Assembly (NCBI GenBank): GCA_001632425.1
Contig: KV425563.1
Location: forward strand, 286,660 to 350,659
Origin: Neolentinus lepideus HHB14362 ss-1
Taxonomy: Eukaryota; Basidiomycota; Agaricomycetes; Gloeophyllales; Gloeophyllaceae
DNA length: 64,000 bases
Direction of reading: 5' to 3'
Under the pieces are notes generated by a model. The model worked only from the letters and a program-made list of their open reading frames with translations, did not search any database and had not been told where the DNA came from. Of this stretch, positions 47,621 through 58,051 are shown one piece after another. The translations under genes and the position numbers were made by a program. Position 1 is the stretch's first letter. The number at the start of each line of letters is the position of its first letter.

Positions 47621-50600
47621 TCATGATTTAGGTCCTTGATATTTCTTGATTAGATCTCTAAGTCGAGCTTGTCCGAACGCGAGGTCACCGGGTGGTGATT
47701 TAGTGACGCTCTTGGGTTCCGGTGGAGTAACAGACTCCGTAACTGTAGGGAGAGACTTCATGTGCAACCTGGGCTTCTCAAGGGCGGGCTTAACCAAGGA
47801 AGCAGTAGATGAGAGTGTTGGCTGAGCGAGCGAGGAAGACAAGATAGCAGGCACAGAAGTAGATTTGACCATCCGAGCACGTCGGGTTGTCAGGTCACCC
47901 AGGCTGGGAGTCTCGTACGTAGGCGATTGTAATTTCTTCGCTTCGAATGGTGGACGCAGCGATTCAGGAGTTCTGGGTGGCGGCATTCCTATTCGATTGA
48001 TTATCGCTGGTTGAGGCTTCGGTTCAGGTTTGCCTCCGGACTTCACAGGTCCAATTGCAGGTACTGAAGTGGCCAGTGGAGAGACTATTCGCTTCGGCTT
48101 CGGAATATCAGGTTTAGCAGGCGCCTTAGCTTCAGCTCCGGTGACCTGTGTCGTCCAAAGCTGTGTAATAGCGGTGACCTTCCCTCCTCTCCCACCGCGA
48201 GCGGAGCGAACATCGTATTTGACCTCAGGATCCGACGGAGGTGGCCAATTCTTCGGAAGCTTCGGAGACATACCAGCACTTCTTCGGAGTTCTGCAGCAA
48301 TATCGTCGACGGGAGATTTCGCCCGGGACCTGGGAACGGCTGCCCGAGCTTGATCTGCTGCAACAGCCACAATACCTTGTGCACGAAGCTTCGATGCTCT
48401 GTACGTGGCCACAGGGATGAATCCAGACGATCGAGGGTTCGGCGATGCGTTGACATTCTTCTGGGTAGTGTCACTCTCTTCACCATTGGGTGAGTCTGCC
48501 TTCTGGGCTGGCTTAACCCGCTTCTGTTCAATCGGAGGCTCTTCAGCAGCTACCACTTCCGCCTTGTCGCTGAGCGTGCTGGCAGCAGACAACACTGGAG
48601 ACACTTTCGCAGAGGCAGGCCGCCAATCTGCAGGGGGCACCAAGTCTGGTGTGGGCGTACTCGGCGGGGGTGTATCGTTCAGTGGGGGGACGTCAGGATC
48701 TATCCGTCCCAACCACTCAGCAACCCTACCCTTCGCTGCCTTCCGCAACTTGTACACATCGACATCTTTGCCACTCTTCTCCTTCTTCTTCCCGCTTCTG
48801 CGTTCCTTATCACCGGTCCTCTCCTTCAACCCTCTGTTACTATGTTCGTGATCCCTGCCCACTCCATCACGCAGCTCCCGACTGGTCTTCCTGTCGCCCA
48901 GCTCCCGGCTCGTCTTCCTGTCGCCCAACTCCCGACTCGTTTTCTCACTAAGCGGCTGAGCACGGTACGTCGGCTCCTCCGAGTCCCCCCCAAACCCAGT
49001 CAGCGTCAAACTCGAAATCGCCGAATCATTCACAGGATCCAACCCATCACTCTGCCTCGGCGGTATCGCAATCGGCAAAATACTCCTCACATCCGCACGC
49101 TTCTCCTCCTCCTTCGGCTTCCGCGTCCCAACCTGCTCCAACAGCTTCTGCTCGAGCATATCCAGGCCACTCGGCTGGATAGGCTGAACTAATTTATAAC
49201 TCTTCCCTGGAGAGATCGCGTGCAACGTCGGCGCGGGCGGCGCTTCGTCCACGCGCGGAGCGGTACTTGAGAGAACCGCAAACACCTCGTCCGCCCTCGG
49301 CCGTGATGCAGCGATAGCGGACAACACCCTCTCCTTCCCGGAAGGCACTGGTGGGCCCGGGAGTGTCTTATCCACCTCCGTCACTATCCCGATATCCCTC
49401 GGGATATCCGCCGACATGTCCTTGTTCTGTTTCTCCGCCTCGGCCGCCATCTTCTCAAGCAAGTCCACCCTCTCGCTCTTACTCAAAGACAAATGCGTGA
49501 ACGGATCGATCGTGACCGTGTGCTTCGGCGAAGGCAAGGGGCGCGGGGAGAGTATCTCCCCAGGGGATGTGGACAACCTCGTCGGAGACAGGTGATCTGC
49601 ATTAACATCCTGTGATACGGAAGAAGATGGGATAGCTATGTGTGCAGAGACTGCGAGAGGAGCAGGGTAGCGATGAGCCTGCGGCGACACCGAGCGATGG
49701 CGAGACGACAAGCGCAGATGCCTTGATATCCTCGACGCACGCTCGCCCTTCCCCTCCTCACCGTCAATATTGGCATCCACATGCTCCTCAGTCCCCACTG
49801 GGACCCCACTGAGAGGTAACAAACTGAGAGGTAACAAAGGCGGTGGCTGCGTGACACCTGTACTGGGCAATCCGGATGGTAAATTATATAGCGGCTGCGA
49901 ATGCACAGGCTCAGCACTCGACGGTCGCGGAGGTATAGCCGCCACAATGGGCGGGAACATCGGCACCGGTGGGTAGAAGTACTGTTGCTGGGGGTCGACG
50001 ACCGGAGACATAGGCATATACTGATATGGTATTGGCGTCTGGCTCGGATGTGGGGGGTACCATACCGGGGGAGTGGGAGACATCGGCAAAGCAGGATAAG
50101 CGTAAGGGCTCTGAGCGCGCTCGAGGTAGGGAGTTGTTGACATTGGCGGGGATAAGGGATCTGGGACGACGTAAGGAGCAAACGGAGGGGAGGCGTAAGG
50201 GTCTAGCAGCGGTTCTGGAGGTAGCGCGTTCGGATGAACGATATTGACCGGCAATTCCAAGTATATGTCCTTGCTGTAATGTGTAGAGCATAGATGGTCA
50301 GAGCCTCGACTCTGAAAGTGGAGCGGGAGATCCGGCGTACCTGCCAATGCCCATGGATATCCTGACACCAATGACCGCGCGGACCTCAAACAGAGGGTCG
50401 GTAGTCCTTCCTTCTGCTTCACCGTCTTCTCTGTACCCACCTTTCAAGCTTCGCGCATCCTTCGGAACATCAAACACAAGCGTAGCAACACCCTCAGTTC
50501 CAGGCTGCGCGATATACTCTGGTCCTTTAAATGACACGTGAGTCAAAGTGTCTGATATTTGGAGAGGCGATTTCTCGTTTGCAGGCAGGTTCGGAAGGTG

Positions 50601-51404
50601 CAGATGTCGGGTCAGGGTCACGGACAGGCCCGCATTCTATAGATCAACTTAGAAGTATATTGAATGATAGAATTGAACAGTATACCTTCTTTATCGAGTG
50701 ATTCTTGACCTGCAGTTCAATGCACGCACCCTGTCCCGCCACAATGACGCGGCCTACGACTCGACCCTGTGCCCATATCTTCCCGCCTTCTCCGACCACG
50801 ACAGCCTCGGGTGTGATCCCTTCGGAATCGCCGTCGAATGCTTCCACCACATCCACATCCTTCTTATCCGTTACAAGCCGCCGCTCACCCTTCCACGCTA
50901 CACCGACGCTTGCTCGAACTTCGTAACGCAATGTCGCAAGACCAGAACCAAAACTAATGGATGATGGTGTTGACGGTGGGAGGGGAAATTTGAATAGATA
51001 GGTTGTCATTCCCTTACGCGCTTGGTGATAATGTGCTGGGAGCGGTGGCTCGCCTGGAAGCGGGTGAGGAAGCACCGCATTGGATGGGGGAAGACCATGG
51101 CCTTGGAACAATCGCTTGCTGCGGATGAATGTAGATGTAGCAGAGTGGTCTCGAGATGTCAGTTCTGCCCACGGAATTGATCTTAGATTGCCAGTACAGA
51201 TATATAATCGTGCGCACCTTCGATAGCGAATAACTCCACCATCATCACACCTAAACCCAGTCCTTTGTCCGCACGACACTCGACTTCCATCTTGCCCGTG
51301 ATCGCTCCGCCCGCGATGTAGAACGGATCGGACATGGTCAATGATACCTTGACCTTGGAGTGGTGCGGAGAGGCGTTCATCGGCTCTGGTCGTGAATGCG
51401 CCAT
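47621..51404 (-). CDS. Long arrestin-domain protein
   Basis: Starts at ATG 51404 (MAHSRPEPMNASPHHSKVKV), stop TGA 47621-47623, four exons, about 1,195 residues. Residues 1-310 form an arrestin fold: N-lobe strands (VSLTMSDPFYIAGGAITGKM, TYLFKFPLPPSTPSSISFGS, LATLRYEVRASVGV) and a C-lobe (LSVTLTRHLHLPNLP, TLVFDVPKDA, LFEVRAVIGVRISMGIGR). The remaining 885 residues lie in one large exon and are disordered and Pro/Ser-rich. They include three tandem copies of KTSRELGDR or close variants at about 48870-48950 and a conserved-looking end (FGQARLRDLIKKYQG). Fungal arrestin-related proteins recruit HECT ubiquitin ligases to membrane transporters; I saw no canonical PPxY ligase-binding motif, so that role is not established. 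The gene is divergent from BTB 4. Confidence 0.85.
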
Positions 51405-52081
51405 GGTGCCGCACTATCTCGTGGATAATCCAAATTTGTTAATGTATCTCAGACGTTCAGGCGAGACCAAACGATCGAGCAGCCCAGCGAGTTGCGATGC
51501 CTCTTGGCGTCCACCACAGGGATTACAGAGCGATAGGGGCCCCGCAATTTGGACAAGAGACCTCTAGAAATAATCTTCTACCGTTGACACGCTGGGCAGT
51601 CAAGAACATATGTCAGAGTCGTCGTCGGTGTTCCACAGAGTTGTTGACCTTGTCTCTGCTAAGAAACATCAGGAAACAGCATGTCGTCAGTCCTCGTGCA
51701 CGTTAGACGCCCGGGCTTCACTATGGGAGATTCCCTTTCCAGGAGGAAGTATTCTCGATTCCGGCGGTTTCCGTCAGAGTTTGGAGTCACGCGTATCTCC
51801 AGGCTGTATTCTCATTGGGAAACGGCGAAACGTGCGTCGGGGAACACTCAACGAGCGACGACGACGGGTGGTGACTGACTGCATGATGGCGGTCGGGGGA
51901 AAAGAATATTCAAGCGAGTTGTAGTATGTCGCTCTCTTATATATCCAAGGAAATGTGAAAGAGTATGTGACGAGCAAGACCGATCTGCCATATATGGAAG
52001 GCGATTTTCCGAACGGGGACCGATGGCCAGTAAAGAGCTGTGCACATTAACTCGAACACGCGCCAAACACGAGGCTATTCA
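51405..52081. promoter_or_regulatory. Divergent promoter region, arrestin / BTB 4
   Basis: About 760 bases separate the two divergent start codons at 51404 and 52169. Short frames here have no motif. The region should hold the promoters of both genes. Confidence 0.4.
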
Positions 52082-52089
52082 TATATATA
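52082..52089 (+). promoter_or_regulatory. TATATATA box of BTB gene 4
   Basis: A TATATATA tract 80-87 bases upstream of the ATG at 52169. Confidence 0.45.
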
Positions 52090-52168
52090 CTTGCAAGTCG
52101 ATCGCCCTCTCAAATTCACCCACTATCTGCCCGATAGCAGGTTCGTCTCTAGTCGACCCAAACACACG

Positions 52169-53921
52169 ATGCAAAGTCCGCAGAATATGGACGAGATGGT
52201 ACGGAGCTGGTTGTCTACCATGGTCAGGGAGACGGTCCTGAACATGGCAGGCCCCGGCTCGAACGTCCCTTCCGACTACATGTTCGTGCCACAGATGCCA
52301 CAGAACGCGGAACCGGCGAGTCTATCGAGCGCATTCCCTTCGGAAGTCAGCAGCATCAGTGTATCTCCCGTAGCGGGCTACACCAATGCTGCTGAGATTC
52401 CTCAAATGAGGCAAACGGACGATGGCCGTCACGGATACCTCCATCATGAGGACACGGATGAAAAGTCATCTTTCAATTACGGTGCAGAGCCAATTGGCAG
52501 GGGAGAAACCACCGGTAAGGCCAATGAAAAGGCCATTGACGAAGGGAAGGCGCCCGCCGAGCCCAAGGGTGAGCTCCTAACACCTTTATTCGTGGTCAAA
52601 GGTAACATTTTATTTCACTCCAAGCTTCCCGGCCTCCCTCACCTAACTTGGTCTCTTCTACACCGCATAAACCCCCTTCCGGATATGGTGAGACCGGGGT
52701 CGAGATATCCTCTTCCTCTCCGGAGGTGCCCGTCCTAGACCCTGCTGGAAAGAAGCATGAGTGTTACTATTTCGAAGACGATAGAGTGACTTTCCGAGTG
52801 AGTACGAGATTCGCTTGCTGTCATATTTGCGTCCGAAGTCGCTCATAGATACTGTACAGGTCGAAGGAGTCCTGTTCCGAGTCCATCGCTTCTTCTTCGA
52901 GCGTGATTCGGCTTGGTTCAGGGAGCGCATCCTCGACAACAAGCAGCCTCACGACGGCGTCATCGAGCTGTCGCAGTGCACTGGTGTTATAGACTTTGAG
53001 CGATTCCTAAGCATTCTCTATCCCGCGTGAGTGGCGGAGTCTGTGATGACATCTCTCATTTCATTAACGCGCCCATCTTCTAGTTCGTTCAATGAACACA
53101 CAGCTAAGACGCTAGACGAGTGGACGTCTATCTTGGCTCTGTCTACGCAGTGGGGCTTTGACACTATCCGCCTCCTCGCCATCAGGGAGCTGTTCCCGCT
53201 AGCCACAGCCGTCGACAAGATCGTCCTGGCACACAAGTACGATGTCAAGGAGTGGCTCCTGGACGCGTACAAGGAGGTGTGTCTTCGGAAGGATTCGCTG
53301 TCGGTGGAAGAGGCCAAGCGCATCGGCGCAGAGGACACGGCTAGGGTTGCGATTGTGCGAGAGAAGCTGTACCGGATGGATGTGCGGACGCAGGAAGTGG
53401 AGGAGACCCTGATTAAGGCCGAATTTGGACTGTGCGATGAAACTGTCGATTCCGACGGCGACGGTGACAGTGAGTCAGAAATCACTGATCGGCAGCCTGA
53501 GGAGGTGAAGTCCGATAATACCCAGCACCATGGTGTGGTTACTCCTCCGATGCTCTCCCCACCTATGAAATCGTGGTTCTCGTTCAGCCGGTCAATTGCT
53601 ACTCCAGTTCCGCTAGACATTGAATCGCCAGTTCAGACGGGCATCCGATCCACACATTGGACAGTTTTCAAAGATCCACCTCCGAGTCCTCCTATCATAT
53701 GCAGTCCACGCTCTATCACATCTCGAGTGCCTGAAGCCTATCCATCCCCGATGATACTGGATGATTGTCGAAGCTGTCCGGTACCTCCTGCTGTAGTAGT
53801 CGGTTTCGATGGTGTTGAGCATCAGGGACAAATTCTTGTCCCGCATTCCCCATCCCCATCCCCATCCCCGCCACCTATATATAAGGGAAAGGGCAAGAGG
53901 GGCAAGAAGGTGAAGAAATAG
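52169..53921 (+). CDS. BTB-domain protein 4 (type I)
   Basis: ATG 52169 (MQSPQNMDEMVRSWLST) resembles the starts of BTB 1 and 3, as do SEVSSISVSPVAG and KKHECYYFEDDRVTFR. After the shared intron comes LFRVHRFFFERDSAWFRERI, IDFERFLSILYP, then after the second intron TLDEWTSILALSTQWGFDTI, VDKIVLAHKYDVKEWLLDAY and EEAKRIGAEDTARVAIVREK. An extra intron splits the N-terminal half (donor after GEPKG-type codons at about 52570). The C-terminus is Pro/Ser-rich, with SPSPSPSPPP and a lysine-rich end (GKGKRGKKVKK) that could be a nuclear signal. Stop at 53919-53921. Intact by eye. Confidence 0.87.
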
Positions 53922-54351
53922 GTGCTCAAGTGACGATCGGATCCGGAGAGATTGTTGCTAGCGCTAGTGGTGCGTTGGACGTCTGTTTTCAATGCGTTGT
54001 GCTCTTGAACGAATCTGCTGTGTGAAGATAATCTTGCTTTTGCTTTTGCCTTTGCTTTCGTTTTTCTTCCCGTAGAGATTTTTTGCTGCGACATACACGT
54101 GGTACATTCGGTGCGGCAAGTTGATAGAACACCGGTGTACGTCGAATTCAACAATTGTCTTTCGTCCATTACAAGTGCACATACCTGGCTCCTACTAGAA
54201 TTCGATTACTATCGGATCTCAGGTTGACGAGAAATACCCTGCTTGTATTTAAATACCGGGTACACGACGTTCAACAGCTCGGAGGTGATAATTCATTTTG
54301 TAACCCTCCGCCATCGAATGACTCCACGTTGACCACCAGGAAACAGTACTA

Positions 54352-54606
54352 ATGGGGCGCTCGAAAGCCCGAGACTGGAAGGCGTATCTTTGCGAAAGAG
54401 AACTCGTCGCACGCACTGGGTCCCTGGCCAGCGTCGAGGAACTACTTTTGCGGACAGCAAACGTGCTTTCGATGAAGGGCGCCTACGAAAGCTCTCGAGG
54501 TCTATATCTCGCTGTGCAGAGTCCACAATCCCATAGCTCTGGCTGGTGCCAGCCTGCCGGAGCATATCCGGTAAAGTGTTACCTTGTGCCGCCCACGCCC
54601 CGATGA
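54352..54606 (+). other. Small open frame upstream of BTB 5
   Basis: An ATG-started frame of 84 codons, about 100 bases downstream of a TATTTAAATA tract. No family motif is seen. It could be a small gene, a 5' leader of the next gene, or chance. Confidence 0.2.
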
Positions 54607-54636
54607 ATCAAACGATCGCCGCATGAGGACCGCAGA

Positions 54637-54643
54637 TATATAT
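54637..54643 (+). promoter_or_regulatory. TATATAT box of BTB gene 5
   Basis: TATATAT, 85-91 bases upstream of the ATG at 54728, matching the layout of the other BTB promoters. Confidence 0.4.
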
Positions 54644-54727
54644 GGGACATGAGAAACTCACCGATATCACCTCTCTCTGTACCACCAGACCTACTGCCGC
54701 CGTCTCTCGTTGTGCACCACCCAGATC

Positions 54728-56333
54728 ATGTCAGTGGTGACAAACGAACGACTTAAAGAACTCGAAAAGCTCGTCGAGCAGCAGAGACAAACTATCGAAG
54801 AGCTTATCGGGCGCCAGAAAGAAACCGAAGAGCGGGTCCAGGGCCTCGAGTCGCGGCTCCTCCGGGAGGACTCACGCAGTGCAAGCACACCTGCCGACGG
54901 GTCGTCCAACAGCATCAGGATCGACACAGATTGGTCCTCCCAGCTAACGCCACCCTCCAGCATATCTTCTTCGACCGTCACCAGCGTTTTTCTGTCTCCT
55001 GTGACCGGTCATCATACTATCATTCATCGGTCTGAACATGGAGATCATGCGAGGAGCGAAACGCCCTTTGCTTCCTCTACCTTGAACGTTGCCGATGCCC
55101 TTAAGATGGGTATAACCAAGCATCATCGTTATTTTTTTGACGATGGAAACGTTACTTTCATGGTGCGTTTTATTAATCAATTTACTGCCTACTTGCGCTC
55201 ATTACTGCAGGTCGAATCCACACTCTTCCGGGTGCATCGTTATTTCTTTGAGCGAGACTCGGCGCTCTTCCGGAATGTGCTTCTGACTTCGCATGAAGTA
55301 CGTTCCGGCGAAGCTGTCGTCCAGCTGGGAGACTGCACTGCCCAAGATTTCGAGATGTTCTTAGGGGTTCTTTACCCGGAGTGAGCATTTGCATCCAGCA
55401 GTGTCCTTGGTATGACTGATTTTGGTTGCTTGCAGGGAATTTGATACGTGCAATGCGTCGACTCTGGAGGAATGGGTTTCGATTTTCAAACTCGCATCGT
55501 GCTGGGAATTCACTTCGATAGAACGTCTCGCCATCTACGAAATGGCACCGATTACTTCGTGCATCGACATGATCACTCTAGGACGCCGATTCAAGATCAT
55601 GGGGTGGTTCAGTGAAGGGTTCAAAAAGTTATGTTCGAGAGAGGAACCTCTCTCAGATGCAGAGGCAGCGAGGATTGGGGCACAAGATACAGCTCGGATC
55701 TTCCGACAACGAGAGGAGATATTCAGGAAAGTCACATTCTTATCGGCTGACGAGATAGGGCCCTTAAATGAGAAAGCATGCGAAGAAGTGATACAAGACT
55801 TGTATAATCTGGAGAGCAGCGATCACACCGAGGAGAATACAAGACAGTCCGACACAGGAGAGGTCGATATTCGTGGCATGCGACGGACTGTGACGCCATC
55901 CGTCTCAGGAGGGGACGCAGAGTCCGCCCTTGCTATCCCGAAGGGAGAGTCTGATTCTACTCTGCAGCCTGCAACCGAGCCGGAGTTATCGGGTGTGGAG
56001 TGCTCAGGTATAGAGTCAGTCACTGTCCTGGAAGGCTCAAAGGTCGACGCAACTCCAATGAGTCAAGAAGCACGGCAGAGTACGAGAACGACATCCAGAG
56101 CCATAGGTCCGTACTGTCTTTCGCCGCATTCGACTAGTCCGTCTTCTCCACAGATCAAACTGCCGCATCTGTGGAGGCCCGATGCCGAAGAGGGCTCGGT
56201 GTGCTCAGTGGAGTTAAGAAAAGAGCGGAAGAAAATAAAAAAGGCCAAGACAGCAGGTCATGCGAAAGACGGCAAGTCTGGGAAGAAGAAGAAGAAGGTG
56301 GGGGGTGAGTCCGTCAGAAGCAGTGGTTCGTGA
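54728..56333 (+). CDS. BTB-domain protein 5 (type II)
   Basis: ATG 54728. The first 45 residues form a coiled coil with heptads (LKELEKLVEQQRQTIEELIG), unlike the other copies. Then come TVTSVFLSPVTGHH, HHRYFFDDGNVTFMV, an intron, LFRVHRYFFERDSALFRNVL, HEVRSGEAVVQLGDCTAQDF, the second intron after LGVLYPE, and a more diverged helical part (TLEEWVSIFKLASCWEFTSI, ITLGRRFKIMGWFSEGFKKL, AARIGAQDTARIFRQREEIF). The C-terminus is Ser/Glu-rich and ends in a lysine-rich, nuclear-signal-like segment (KIKKAKTAGHAKDGKSGKKK). It groups with BTB 2. Stop at 56331-56333. Its IDMITLGRRFKI replaces the VLAHKYDIKEW segment seen in the other copies, which suggests changed partners. Confidence 0.87.
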
Positions 56334-56717
56334 AGTCGAGCTTGGGGGAGTGCCATTGTCGCATAGAAAGTTTTGATCCAAACGCCTTGATTTTAGGCAC
56401 TTGTAGTAGGAGTGTCGGATATGTATAGCTTCTGGTATTACAGAGCCTGTACTGGATATCTTGGCATCCGAGCAGTTATAAGTGACCTTAGTGTCACACG
56501 GTCGGCATACTTGGTAATGGCTGGCCGTCAAGACACCGGTTCCGAGTCGGCGGACATGTGCCGGAATCAAGGGGTAGACACCACCAAGCTAAGGTGCTGA
56601 ACCGCAATGAGAGAATGGAATGATCGTATGGAATGAAAAGCAGTCGGGAAATCGACCGTAGCGCAAAGCTGGGTGCGATTTCCGTGGGGAGGCTCGGCAC
56701 GGCGAAGCCGGCGGCAA

Positions 56718-56748
56718 TCACGTGACCAGCAAATGTGTACACGTGACC
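56718..56748. promoter_or_regulatory. Paired CACGTG (E-box) motifs
   Basis: CACGTGACC occurs twice, at 56719-56727 and 56740-56748, 21 bases apart in the same orientation; the first lies within the palindrome TCACGTGA. Such sites bind Cbf1/bHLH-type factors in fungi. They lie 1.3 kb from the next start codon, so a target gene is uncertain. Confidence 0.3.
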
Positions 56749-58051
56749 GGTAAACCCCGCGGTGGCTGAGGATGTGGCACCGGGGATGTTGCAAGCCGGA
56801 AGCCGGAACCGAGACTCAGGGTCGGAGGGGCAAAGCCACAACGCGCGCCGTTTCGCGACACGTCGAAACCCGGGCTACATCCAACCGCCAAAACAGGAGT
56901 GAAAGGGAGGTGGGCAGGGCGAAAAAGAAAACGGAGTCAAGCTTGCTGGCGAGCGACGCGTAATGGAGAAAAAGAGTGAGGGCGCGCTGAGCCCGAATGG
57001 AAGCTAAGCAGAGGGCGCGCCACATGGCGGACGCGTGCTCAGCGCGCGTGGTCTCATTCGCACGCTCTTAGCTTGGCTCGACATCACGTCTGAGCCGCTC
57101 GTACCTCGCGTCATCCTTGTCCAGCAGGAGATGCCGAGACCCTATGTAGAGGGGGGCCTCCGGTGCCCTTAACGGAGATTTATTTTTGGTTCGGCAAATG
57201 ACCATTCGGAGCCCCGCGCAGCGGAAATTGCCGAAATTTAAGTATCCAACCCCCATATAAATGGTGAAAGAAGATATTTTTATCACGAGTGACAGAAAAT
57301 TCAGGAAATTCGTGACATTACACAACGTGACATGCGTGAGATGATTAACTTCAGAATATTATGGTATTGTATTATACATCTGTCCTAATATTCCATGTCT
57401 TCACTGTTGTCTCCAAGTTGATATACATATACTGATATGCTCACTCTAACACACTATACAATATTTGCTTTTGATGCCATTATCAGTGTTGAAGAGAAAC
57501 ATATGTCATATGTTTTTCAATAATTGCCTTTTTGAGCCGTGGAAAGTTTCCACGGGGGAGGGGGGGCTAAGGGGCCCTTAACTGAGATTTGTGACATGCG
57601 GTCTAAAAATTTATTTCTGTCTACCCCTTGGCCGGAATGTCAGTTTATCTCCGTCGACATTATCTTTCAATGTACAACGATGTTCGATGAAACCAGGCAA
57701 CCTGGAATCTTGCGATTGATCTTGGGTCCCGCTAGAACAATGTTTTGCGCTTGTTCATAATACAGCGCGGCCTGCTCGGAATGACGGCGTAAATTTATAC
57801 CTCTTCGTTCACGATATCTTTCTGCTCCAACGTATCGTAATGCTCAAGTCCGCATTTGCACTCGTGACAGACTCTGGTATACTCCTGTCAGTACGACAGT
57901 TCTCCCGGTCTCTTATCACCACCCGTTGGACGGCCGACCAAGATAAGACGAGATGCACTTAAGGCTGAGGTCTGTGGGAGTGTGATGCTCGGGGCGCACT
58001 GTCGTATTGTTAGCACTCGTCCTCTTAATCAACCCGCATTCGACTCAAAGC
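56749..58051. other. Intergenic region with two related short repeats
   Basis: No gene is recognised. Two similar sequences in direct orientation, around 57153-57182 and 57558-57587, share CCCTTAAC[GT]GAGATTT next to a G-rich run and enclose about 400 AT-rich bases. They may be remnants of repeat ends. Confidence 0.4.

Noticed and set aside
48030..48851. Plus-strand frames up to 148 codons
   Set aside because: Antisense to the large arrestin exon, open because of its Pro/Ser-rich codon use.
52023..52168. Upstream in-frame ATG-like starts before BTB 4
   Set aside because: The frame is open, but the TATATATA tract at 52082-52089 lies inside it and the paralogues start at the equivalent of 52169.
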